Assembly (NCBI GenBank): GCA_907165275.2
Contig: OU015652.1
Coordinates: forward strand, 11,175,001-11,239,000
Length of the DNA: 64,000 nucleotides
Origin: Zygaena filipendulae
Lineage: Eukaryota; Arthropoda; Insecta; Lepidoptera; Zygaenidae
Reading direction: 5' to 3'
This document shows positions 48,801-55,897 of this stretch, piece by piece. Made by a program: the position numbers and the translations under genes. Under the pieces are notes generated by a model. The model saw only the letters and a list, made by a program, of their open reading frames with translations. It was not told where the DNA came from and ran no database searches. Position 1 is the stretch's first letter. Every line of letters begins with the position of its first letter.

Positions 48801-51726
48801 CTAGGTAGGTAATTGGTACTCGACACTTTATCCGCTCTAATTACTGGATTAACTTAATTTTAGTTCTGTAGTTCTTTCTTTTTAATATATTTTCATTTCT
48901 TTCAAACACTTCGAAACTCTTTCACATGTTTTACCAATTTAATACAATAATGAATAACCAAAATATGTAGGTAATTAAATCTTTACTTTCGGAATGTGTG
49001 TCTCCTAGCACAGGCATATTTATGCTTAAAAGGAGGCTCCAGCTATTTAGTTAGTTATAAGTATACATTGAGAAAATAATAAATAATTTTGAATTTTTGA
49101 AATTACAAAAACCTATAGTTAGAAAATAAACTTGCTTATTTTATTATAGGTATTATTATTGATTCGTTAGCTAGTTAATTATATACGAAGCTAAATTAAG
49201 TAGGAAGTTGTAATACCTGATTTTAATTTACTAATTATGCTATTAAGAAGGACAATAAATGTAGCTATATTCATTCCACACAAGTAAAACATAGTATGAA
49301 GTGTGCGTAAACGCAATATTATGTACCTACCTATGTATACGCATGTATACGTAAAATTACCTACTTTATTGTTCGTAATACAGCAATTAACTGTTATAAA
49401 TTAACTTTCAAGTTAACGCTCACTTGCTCATTGGGAGTTGTTAACGTGTGGTATAAATAGGCATAGGTACTTAAATGACCCCAAAAATTTATTAAATTAA
49501 ACAAAAATATATCCTCAAAAAGTTCTTTTTTATGTAACTTGGGAGTTAATTTAAACTGGACGTATTCTTTTACTGAAAGTATCCTAGAAACTAATGGGTA
49601 GTCCTGGTAGAGCTATTTATTTTCAGGAATTTACGAGTAGTCGAGTATAATTAAAAGTTTTAGTTGTTTGCACAAATTTTATACAAAACAAAAAGACGAC
49701 CCCATATACAAAAATGGTTCGAAATTTCGAATATAATATACAACAATGGCGTGGTGCGAGGTAAAAAAGAAGAATTACATAAACAAAAAAAAAATCTAAG
49801 TACTCACCCAATCTTTTCGGTGAAAATTGCCTGATCGAGTAATTGAATGGCACATAAATGGTTTCTTGTACATTTCCAGCTAAATCAACAGAGAGTTTAT
49901 CAGAAGAATGCACATCCTCAAGGCACAGCACATTCTTAAGTTCACATCTATCACTATGCACGGTCGTAAATTCACTATTCACTTTATCCTCTACCACGTT
50001 GTCCAGTTTGTGTAACACTTTAGGTTCTTTCTCATCGTACACCACATCGGCGATACCTTCTAAACTTTCCTGACAAGATTTCTCGGCAATCACTCTCATT
50101 TTGTAAGTACCGGGAACTCTTTTAGCTTCAAGAATAAAGTCCACTCGCTCACCTTTTCCTATAGTTATAGAAGAAACCTTTAGCAACTCAATTTCATGTC
50201 CGTCTAAAGCAACAAGTTCTAGAGTATGATCTTCGATGAAAAACTTTACGGGACAACTTTTCGATCCTCCACTGTATACTAGTCGGAACCTATATCTTTT
50301 TCCAAATTGCACCGAAAATTTCGAAAGAGGAATATTATTTGACTCTGGCGTTATTCCTTTTCCGTTTATTAGAAGGGACTCTGCATTTGGGAATTTATTT
50401 ATCATTCCGGCTAGAGGTCCCATAGAATGGCCCCATTCAGCTATGAAAATTGTGTGTTCTGTAGCGTCAATGTCATAGAGATCTTTTAGAGGATCAAGTC
50501 GAGGTGCTTGGCGTACTACCAATGCTCCTGCTAAGCCGTCTGCGGCATCCGCCGCTGAATGAGCGTGGTACATGTGTGTTCCCGCCGCTGAAGCACGAAA
50601 CTTGTACTGAAATGTTGTGTATGCAGGCTGAGGGCACTGCGTCAGCATAGGAGCTCCATCCATGAAGGGAGTTTCCTTTTGCGGCTGTCCGCGCCAGTGT
50701 AACGTTAACGCGTGCGCAGGAGCTCTGTGTACCACGTCCACAACAAGGATGTCGTTTTCACACACATGCATTGTTGGGGCGGGAAGCACTCTGTTCACTG
50801 AGAGCACGCCTCGCTCTCTGCCGTCCGCTGATATACACATCGGTGGACAGTTACCTGTATTCTGTTCCGTGCAATTACCACATGACCTGTGGGAAAATAA
50901 GCTTTAATTAGAACCATTTATTTAATTAAGACGATGTGAAGAGTAAGTGTATCTAATTATATTAGTCAATGTATGTACGTACTTGCTTAGAGTTTTATAC
51001 ACTTCGACGACTAGTTTCATACGGCATATCATGGGCCAATCTAATTCGTTACATTCTCGATCGCACTCCTCGAAATATTCTTCTGCAAAACCAAACGATT
51101 ATAATTTAATTAACAACCATGATGAATATACTCACTAATAGTTATTAGGTATAATGCGAACGTAGCCATTTCATGCCAAAACCAATAAACAGATTTAGAC
51201 AAAGGTTGGCAAAGAGATAGTACCTATACCTATCCTAAGAAACACCACAGAGTTCCCGAAAGGTGTGCAAGGCAGGGTTTTTTTGTAAGTACCTATATGC
51301 TTATAATACATACTAAACAGCCAGACTCAGAAAATACCAATGTTCATCACATAATATGTTTACCCTGATGCGAGCATCGAACCCGCGACGCTCGGCAGAG
51401 CAGTCCACTAGTACCACTGCCCCAACAGAGCTGTCATTCACCCGAGCAAATCCGCGGAGAGTAACTACTCGTTTGAATAGCGTAATTTTTTTGTGATGTT
51501 TATGTAAATAATTATCTTAGTCAGCAGCGAATAAATATATAATAAAATAGATATAATCATAAATTTGCATTTACCTACCTGGCATGGGTGTGTAATAAAC
51601 TGCAACGACGACCACGGTGAGTATTATTGTCATTACGAATATCCTCTGCAAGGACATAAGCATGTAGTTGGGCTTCTTCATCGGCTCACTACACTCATCC
51701 AGCAACTTTTTCTCTTGCTCTATCAT
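33464..51726 (-). CDS. MCORP: Membrane-anchored multicopper oxidase-related protein, copper site degenerate (5 coding exons)
   Basis: Joining 51726-51579, 51082-50983, 50886-49808, 38828-38649 and 33834-33464 (all minus) gives one open frame of 625 residues; phases agree at every junction. An in-frame TAA lies just upstream of the ATG. Residues 1-28 are charged, 29-45 form a hydrophobic anchor, and the insect-laccase-type Cys-rich segment (CDREC, C-x-x-C) follows. Three cupredoxin domains then appear. Copper motifs: HWRG (146-149; normally HWHG), HAHS (190-193), HIFHLHG (508-514, intact), and RDERSSH (581-587) where the family has HCHxxxH. The type-1 cysteine is Asp582, and three histidines (one in HWRG, two in HCH) are replaced, so oxidase activity is unlikely. 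Insect MCORP proteins are described as copper-ligand-poor relatives needed for development and reproduction; assignment here is by motif, not alignment. A secreted or anchored laccase with lost activity is the alternative. Confidence 0.85.
34500..34637 (+). repeat. Interspersed repeat with ACGG tandem units
   Basis: TTGTATGGGAGCCCACCTTA, then (ACGG)n, then TAGGGTCCCATTTTAACC and GGGTACGGAAC is a repeat I recognise from many lepidopteran genomes. Its class is not established here. Confidence 0.6.
34813..35008 (+). mobile_element. Helitron-like (LEP1-type) element
   Basis: Starts TCTAACTAATACTTATTATA, contains AAATGCGAAAGTGAGTTAGT and GGACATAGGGTACTTTTTAT, and ends GCGAATGAAACCGCGGGG then AACAGCTAG. 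Confidence 0.75.
35190..35409. repeat. AAGTCGGTT-family element with inverted ends
   Basis: Left end AAACTGACTTCAA and right end TTGAAGTCGGTTAA are near inverted repeats around about 220 bp. The right part (CATCCGAATTGGTAACCTCC) matches the copies at 26-59 and 29400. Possibly a short TIR element. Confidence 0.5.
35692..35727 (+). pseudogene. 3'-truncated U2 snRNA retrocopy with target-site duplication
   Basis: ATCGCTTCTCGGCCTTTTGG then CTAAGATCAA is exactly the 5' end of U2 spliceosomal RNA from nucleotide 1; one A is inserted before GTGT. The match stops after about 35 bases. TACATAACTGC precedes it (35681-35691) and recurs directly after it (35726-35736), an 11-bp target-site duplication. 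No poly(A). This fits the truncated snRNA pseudogenes thought to arise by self-primed reverse transcription. Confidence 0.9.
36404..36663 (-). mobile_element. MITE, GGAC(G/A) family, copy 1
   Basis: Ends GGACATAGATAAGCAATAGT and (inverted) GGACGCCGATAAGCAATAAC. The family has 4 copies here (also 44999-45234, 60584-60818, 61643-61867). It is flanked by ACTT on both sides, a 4-bp duplication. Confidence 0.85.
36831..37022 (-). mobile_element. Helitron-like (LEP1-type) element
   Basis: Starts CTAGCTGTAACCGCGATTTC, contains GAGATAAAAAGTACCCTATG and GATGATCGGTTGAGCCGTTA, and ends TTTATATTAATATCAG. Confidence 0.7.
37250..37448 (+). mobile_element. Helitron-like element, decayed
   Basis: Contains CCCCGGGAACTCCGAAATTA and AGTGGAACCACGGGGGACAG then TTAG in place of CTAG. 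The 5' boundary is unclear. Confidence 0.5.
37531..37678. mobile_element. MITE with 26-bp perfect inverted ends
   Basis: AAGGAGGAAACACACTTGTG then TGTCGT at the left is matched by the exact reverse complement ACGACACACAAGTGTGTTTC then CTCCTT at the right. The interior is TGTCGTG-rich. 148 bp, inside MCORP intron 4. Confidence 0.85.
38649..38828 (-). CDS. MCORP: MCORP coding exon 4
   Basis: 180 bp, acceptor GTACAG|AAAGTT and donor CAAG|GTAGAT; keeps the frame. Encodes residues 443-502, including GHTDGHRFTYPEFPLLTQGG, the linker, and CVHVKSVPLHATVEIIMFDQ, the first strand pair of cupredoxin domain 3. It is notably GC-richer than its surroundings. Confidence 0.85.
40485..40687 (-). mobile_element. 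Helitron-like (LEP1-type) element
   Basis: Starts CTAGCTGTTCCCCGCGGTTT, contains CACTATGTCCTTCCCTGTAC and ends CATTCATGATATTAGTAAGGA. Good copy with both ends. Confidence 0.75.
41145..41413 (+). mobile_element. Helitron-like element with (TGTC)n
   Basis: Starts TCCTTACATATTATAAAACA, contains a (TGTC)n microsatellite (about 41188-41222), and ends AACCGAGAGGGACGGCTTACTAG. The 3' hairpin has decayed. Confidence 0.6.
41572..41995 (+). repeat. Unnamed long interspersed repeat, copy A
   Basis: Shares with 46330-46690 the ordered blocks AAAAGGTGATGAGCAGTTGA, TAACTTAGATAAATTAC, GACAAAAAT, CAACCCAAGTGGGCAGA and GGCTTGGCACC. No coding potential was seen. Confidence 0.75.
44635..44651. repeat. Short interstitial telomere-like run
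   Basis: ACCTAACCTAACCTAAC is three units of CCTAA, the complement of the insect telomere repeat TTAGG. It may be chance at this length. Confidence 0.5.
44999..45234 (+). mobile_element. MITE, GGAC(G/A) family, copy 2
   Basis: Starts GGACGCAGATAAGCAATAAC and ends GCTTATCTATGTCC. It is flanked by ATAC on both sides (4-bp duplication). The interior resembles copies 1, 3 and 4. Confidence 0.85.
45770..46688 (+). repeat. Unnamed long interspersed repeat, copy B
   Basis: Contains the AAGTCGGTT-family block inverted (AAAAAAGGAGGAGGTTCTCA) and the blocks shared with 41572-41995. It is interrupted at its right end by the MITE at 46689-47018. Part of it (46501-46571) reappears inverted at 47019-47090. 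Confidence 0.65.
46689..47018. mobile_element. MITE with 17-bp inverted ends
   Basis: Left end GAATAGGCTAGTTTCCT and right end AGGAAACTAGCCTATTC are exact inverted repeats. The interior includes TGACGTCACGCCTCGCTA and, inverted, TAGCGAGCTGTGACATCACG, so it is palindromic inside too. It sits between inverted copies of the host repeat. Confidence 0.85.
47019..47140 (-). repeat. Inverted fragment of the unnamed repeat
   Basis: Reverse complement of 46501-46571 and neighbouring sequence (CCGATCAGTGGTAGC... ACGTGTATTTTTGTCTTTTG). It places two inverted copies around the MITE. Confidence 0.75.
47285..47440 (+). mobile_element. Helitron-like (LEP1-type) element, 3' truncated
   Basis: Contains CGCGTGAACGGCTGAACCGA, ACAAAGAAGGACATAGGGTA and GGAATTTCCGCGGGAACTTC. 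The CTAG end is missing. Confidence 0.55.
47884..48098 (+). mobile_element. Helitron-like element
   Basis: Ends ACCGCGGATAAAACCGTGGG then GAACAGCTAG. It contains GATTTAATTCAAAAACTAAT and GACTGATTTCAAAAATTGTT. The start is approximate. Confidence 0.65.
48099..49807. other. Unclassified intronic DNA within MCORP intron 3
   Basis: AT-rich with one GC-richer patch at about 48400-48560. No repeat boundaries or coding signs were recognised. Confidence 0.4.
49808..50886 (-). CDS. MCORP: MCORP coding exon 3 (cupredoxin domains 1 and 2)
   Basis: 1079 bp, acceptor CCCACAG|GTCATG and donor GATTGG|GTGAGT. Encodes residues 84-442. Domain 1 shows PTMHVCENDILVVDV, LTLHWRG (Arg in place of the second His), FMDGAPMLTQCP and MYHAHSAADAADGLAGAL. 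Domain 2 has the FPNAESLLINGKG segment of insect laccases. The open frame runs on into the intron to 49623 but that tail is not coding. Confidence 0.9.
50983..51082 (-). CDS. MCORP: MCORP coding exon 2
   Basis: 100 bp, acceptor TTTTGCAG|AAGAAT and donor AGCAA|GTACGT. Encodes residues 50-83, including CDRECNELDWPMICRMKLVV, which matches the conserved cysteine-containing segment that precedes the first cupredoxin domain in insect multicopper oxidases. Confidence 0.85.
51083..51578 (-). other. MCORP intron 1 with SINE-like insertion
   Basis: The segment 51290-51440 read on the minus strand has a tRNA-like head (GTACTAGTGGACTGCTCTGC ... GGGTTCGATGC) followed by a body. This fits a tRNA-derived SINE of a different type from that at 10320-10592. 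Confidence 0.55.
51579..51726 (-). CDS. MCORP: MCORP coding exon 1 (cytosolic tail and membrane anchor)
   Basis: Encodes residues 1-49 plus one base. It begins MIEQEKKLLDECSEPMKK, followed by the anchor IFVMTIILTVVVVAVYY (29-45). Donor is CCAG|GTAGGT. A lysine-rich N-terminus before the anchor suggests a type II (N-in) topology with the oxidase-like domains outside. A cleaved signal peptide is less likely given the 28-residue lead. Confidence 0.85.
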
Positions 51727-51804
51727 TTTGATTGTTATCAGTTAAAATTTATCAATAAGTGTTTTTTTAAACTCAAAGGTATATTTTCACCGTTTTTACA
51801 TTAC

Positions 51805-51812
51805 TATTTATA
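51805..51812 (-). promoter_or_regulatory. Possible TATA box for MCORP
   Basis: TATAAATA on the minus strand lies about 80 bases upstream of the MCORP ATG and would place a start site near 51775-51782. No initiator was confirmed. A second AT-rich candidate is at 51893-51904. Confidence 0.35.
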
Positions 51813-52145
51813 TGTTCACTGTTTACATGTTTGATAGTTGTAAATTCGTAATCGATTAGGAATATTTGGGAACCGTAATAATTGTTTGTTGAGTTTAATA
51901 TAGCGTGTATAGAGCGCGTGTACACAAGTCGACCATCGAGTGGTGACTGGTCACAAGCACCGTGTTTTGCAATCGCAAGATTAAAACCTCCAGAACCGTG
52001 TCTCAAGCGTTAGTGCATAAATTCACCCATTCAGAAGGCGGTCGCGGCCCGAGAATGGGCTCTCACTGAATCGTTATGCAACTTTATATTGCATAAGGCA
52101 TCATGATCAATGCAGAATTGTAGACCACCTACTTCCACAACACAG

Positions 52146-52352
52146 CAGAGGGCCAATTCTGCTCACGCAATACTCGCAAAACTATACCCATTACTTTAAG
52201 TAGCGGTGCATCGATAAGGGTTTCCTCACATGTACCCGCGTCGGTACGGCCACGGTATAATGCGGGTGTGCTAATATCGATTTATGTGTGGGGCCCTTTA
52301 TGAAGACGAGAGTAATATTGTTTTGTATTGCGAGAGTAGAATTGACCCTCTG
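52146..52352. mobile_element. MITE with about 35-bp imperfect inverted ends
   Basis: Left end CAGAGGGCCAATTCTGCTCA... and inverted right end CAGAGGGTCAATTCTACTCT... then CGCAATAC on both sides. About 207 bp, just upstream of MCORP. Confidence 0.75.
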
Positions 52353-53398
52353 ATAGCAACGTAAATGCCACCACTCGCTGTCGAGTATTTTGTACGCTGA
52401 CGTAACATGAGAACTGTGACGCCTGACTACGTAAAAAAAATAAAATTTTATTTTTCAAGTATAGTCGTACCTAGTGAGTAGCCTGTCGCGTTATTTATTC
52501 GATATTTTCACCACCGTTCAGCAGTCATTTTGTTTTCCAAGAAAGAAGCTGATTTTCGAGAGAGAACCGTGTTTTATCTATTCTATGAGGAACAACTTTA
52601 ATTGCTAAATAGGTACCTACATTTGGCAGAATTAAATGCGAAAAATCGCGGTAGATTGTCATAATTGAAGAAGGAGAAGAAGAAGAGGATTAAAACAATG
52701 ATGGTTTCATACCTAACTAGTTATAGGTAAAGTAATGAAATGAAAGTCGAAGACAAAAGTAGGTAATTCGTTTAACTATTAAGCATAAATAAATTAATAC
52801 AAGCATTTTTTGTGATCATAGGTAAAGGAAAATTGAAAAACATATTAGGTTTATTGCACAAAAGAAAAACACATAATATACCTACCTACAAAACATTACC
52901 TTCACAAAGTGACTAAAATTATCGTGGACAGTGTGTCTCTGTTGCGTAAATGGCAAGTGACTCAGCATATTATGCCAAGGGTGGAAAATTTACACTCAGA
53001 GCTAAGTAGCAGTCCCACGAGCGTCCTAGAGTATACCTACGGCAGCACAGGACGCGGGACGTAGGTACCTATTTACTTTTATTCCACCTATTCCAACTGA
53101 TAGAAGTGGATAGGAATCTATTTATTTGTTATAGGTAGCAGTTGAAATTCTTTAAAAAAATCCATGCTTATAATTTTTTGTGTAGAAGACATCTTAATCT
53201 CGTCAAGAGATTTTCCCTCTTAACGAAACGTCTCGCTTCAGTGATATTCAGAAAGGAAATACTTACCAAGTCAAATCCTCATAACACGCCCCCCTAGCCA
53301 AATTGACATTCTACAATCATAGAAAACTATAGGTAAGTAAAGAATTGTCATGTCGCTTGGTGGGCAGCCAATCAAAACTATAATCTTATCTTATCTTA

Positions 53399-53632
53399 TC
53401 TAATATATATAAATCACGTGTCACGTTGTTTGTCCGCGATGGACTCCGAAACTACTGAACGGATTTTGATAAAATTTTGTTACTATTTATAATATGGTCC
53501 AACTTGAAAGATAGGATAGTTTTTATCCCGGAATTCCCGCAAGAACTGACGGGCATAGAGTACTTTTTTCCCGCAACCTCCGCGGGAACTCCGAAATTAC
53601 CGCGGATGAAATCGCGGGGGACAGCTATATAG
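53399..53632 (+). mobile_element. Helitron-like element, tandem array copy 1
   Basis: Starts TCTAATATATATAAATCACG and ends GGGACAGCTATATAG, with the hairpin CCGCGGATGAAATCGCGG. The next copy begins at once. Confidence 0.85.
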
Positions 53633-53819
53633 TCTAATATATATAAATCACGTGTCACGTTATTTGTCCGCGATGGACTCCGAAACTACTGAACGGATTT
53701 TGATAAAATTTTGTAACCATTTATAATATGGTCCAACTTAAAAGATAGGATAGTTTTTATTACGGAATTCCCGCGGGAACTCCGAAATTATAGCGGATGA
53801 AATCGCGTGGGACAGCTAG
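53633..53819 (+). mobile_element. Helitron-like element, tandem array copy 2
   Basis: Starts TCTAATATATATAAATCACG and ends GGACAGCTAG. It is shorter than copy 1 because one CCGCGG block is missing. Confidence 0.85.
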
Positions 53820-54104
53820 TATGTATATATAAATCTCGTGTCACGTTGTTTTTCCCGATGGACTCCGAAACTACTGAACGGATTTTGATAAAATTTTGTA
53901 ACCATTTATAATATGGTCCAATTTAAAAGATAGGAGAGTTTTTATCTCGGAATTCCCGCGGGAACTCCGGCACTAATGCGAGGAACAGCTAATCACCGTA
54001 AACTACTGTCGGGGCACAAAGAAGGACATAGAGTAGGTACTTTTTCCCGCAACCTCCGCGGGAACTCCGAAATTACCGCGGATGATATCGCGGGGGACAG
54101 CTAG
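53820..54104 (+). mobile_element. Helitron-like element, tandem array copy 3
   Basis: Starts TATGTATATATAAATCTCG (5' TC altered) and ends GGACAGCTAG, with hairpin CCGCGGATGATATCGCGG. It carries the extra CCGGCACTAATGCGAGGAAC block also seen in 21452-21710. Confidence 0.8.
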
Positions 54105-54512
54105 TATATAATAAATTTTGCGTGACCACGTGATAACTATAGTTTTTATTCGTTACAGTTTTCTATGCGTTTACGATTGTAGAATGTGAATTTGGCTACG
54201 GGGGCTGCTTTCATCTTCTAACTTAGTTTGAGATATCAAAAATACATATAATTAATACTATTCTGCTAGGTACTACATTTACTTATTTATTCCCGAGGGT
54301 ACCTAATCCAGGCCAAAAGGTACCTACCTACCTAGTACCTACCCTATGTCTCTGTACCCCTGACAACGTATACCCAGAGAGAAGGTAATCACTACGTTTA
54401 ACAAACTTTCATGACGATCCAGACAGTGTAACAAGTAACAAAAAAACCAAAAAGATAAAAAATAATAAAATACCGATTTACTTATTCCAAAAGACAAAAA
54501 TACTGGAATACT

Positions 54513-55610
54513 GGAAATGGATGTCAGTTTTATTTATTTGTTTTATAAAAAAGTTTAACGTGATTAAATTGTGTGAAGGTGGTGGATTCTGCATAACAGT
54601 GATCCATTAGTGATGAACAGTGTGCGGAAACAGTGAAACAATATGAAATGGGGTGTTCACTGTTCATCGGAAGGTTGTCGTTTTACTATACAACTTACCA
54701 CAAAGCGTTTTATTAAGTTTTAACTGTGAAGAGTTGCTGCCAAAAGTTTCGGTAAAGCATCGAAATAAATCTCACCAATTTCGATGTAAATAATTTTAGA
54801 AGATTTATCTGAATTGGCTGTATAGACTAAGTTTCTTTTGCCTTTCCCGAAAGGGATAAACTTTACACAAAAAAATGTGTCGAAAACGTAGACGAAATCG
54901 AAATCGTTAATTATTAACCTGAGTCAAACACTCAAACCTGAGTTTTTTTGACGGGAATCAAAGATTTCGGTTGCGTTTCGGTCCCAGAAGGGGCGAACAT
55001 AAAAAACAACAACAACTAAACATGTTTCTCTTAATCGTCTGTGGAGGGAATGAATTGAAGAAAATAAATATCTGAAATGGCTGCATGGACTAAGTTTCCT
55101 TTGCCTTCCCTGAAAGGGGTAAACTTTACCAAAAAAAAAAAACGTCTGTAGAGGGACTCAAAGATCTTATATTATAATCACTACGCGCGTTGAGGGACTT
55201 TTGGCGGGATTTTTAGCAGAGTGGACGTCAGTTTTATTTCTTTGTTTTGCAAATTAGTTTATCGTGGTTAAAATTGTGTGAATATGGTGGACTTTGCATA
55301 ATAGTGATCCATTAGTGATCAGATGTAGATGAACAGTGTGCGAAAACAGTGAAATAAGATGAAATAGGGCGTTCGCCGGGAGGTTTTCGTTTTTCTATAC
55401 AACTTACCACAGAGCGTCCTATTAAGGTTCAACTGCGAAGATTTGCTGCCAAAAGTTCCGGTAAAGCATCGAAATGCATCTCACCAATGCATTTCGATGT
55501 AAATAATTTCAGAGAAGAAATATACCACTGAATTGGCTATATGGACTTAGTTTCCTTCTGCGTTCCCCGAAAGGGGTAAACTTCACCAAAAAAAAAATCG
55601 TCTGTGGAGT
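54513..55610 (+). repeat. Tandem repeat block with A-rich tails
   Basis: Two units (54513-54875 and 55222-55600) align along their length: GTCAGTTTTATTT, GTGATCCATTAGTGAT, GAACAGTGTGCG, ATACAACTTACCACA, TGCTGCCAAAAGTT, then CGAAAGGGRTAAACTT and an A run. A third 3' end is at about 55066-55138. Each A run is followed by CGTCTGTRG or similar. Looks like repeated retroelement 3' ends. Confidence 0.8.
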
Positions 55611-55655
55611 GTGGTTCTAAACAGTCTACTCTAGTTTATTTGTGGTTCTAAAAAG

Positions 55656-55658
55656 TAA
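55656..55658 (+). promoter_or_regulatory. In-frame stop upstream of the PNLDC1 ATG
   Basis: A TAA 38 codons upstream in the same frame, with no intervening in-frame ATG, supports 55770 as the start. The promoter itself was not identified. Confidence 0.6.
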
Positions 55659-55769
55659 ATTAAATTCATTCTGATAGCGGGTTATCTTCAAAGTTCAAGT
55701 GTTCAGCCTTCCGAAATAACTAAACTTGCTTTTGTACAAATTCTTCATGTTTCTATCACAAATTCCAGT

Positions 55770-55897
55770 ATGGAAATAACAAAAGATAACTTCTCTGAAC
55801 AAATCGTCCATATAAAAAGAGATTTGGAAAGAGCTTGTTTTGTTGGGTTCGATGCAGAATTTACTGCTATATTAACTGGAGAATGCTTTAAACACAG
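55770..55897 (+). CDS. PNLDC1: PNLDC1 exon 1
   Basis: Residues 1-42 plus two bases, beginning MEITKDNFSEQIVHIKRDLE. It carries the first two catalytic acids (Asp28, Glu30). Donor ACAG|GTTAAT. Confidence 0.88.

Larger units (their letters stand above)
38829..49807 (-). other. MCORP intron 3
   Basis: 11-kb intron filled with repeats: Helitron-like copies (40485-40687, 41145-41413, 47884-48098), an unnamed repeat with copies at 41572-41995 and 45770-46700, MITEs at 44999-45234 and 46689-47018, and a short telomere-like run at 44635. A GC-richer patch at 39770-39920 looks like it could be a promoter but has no supported gene. Confidence 0.75.
51813..55655. other. Divergent intergenic region between MCORP and PNLDC1
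   Basis: About 4 kb between the two start codons. From left to right it holds the MCORP upstream region, a MITE (52146-52352), unclassified AT-rich DNA (52353-53398), a triple Helitron array (53399-54104) and a tandem repeat block (54513-55610). Confidence 0.7.

Noticed and set aside
49623..49807. C-terminal tail of the large MCORP open frame (GEYLDFFFVYVI...)
   Set aside because: It runs past a good splice donor at 49808|49807 into AT-rich hydrophobic nonsense, and domain 3 is found in later exons, so this is intron read-through.
51370..51440. tRNA gene in MCORP intron 1
   Set aside because: Again B-box-like sequence without a complete cloverleaf; treated as a SINE.
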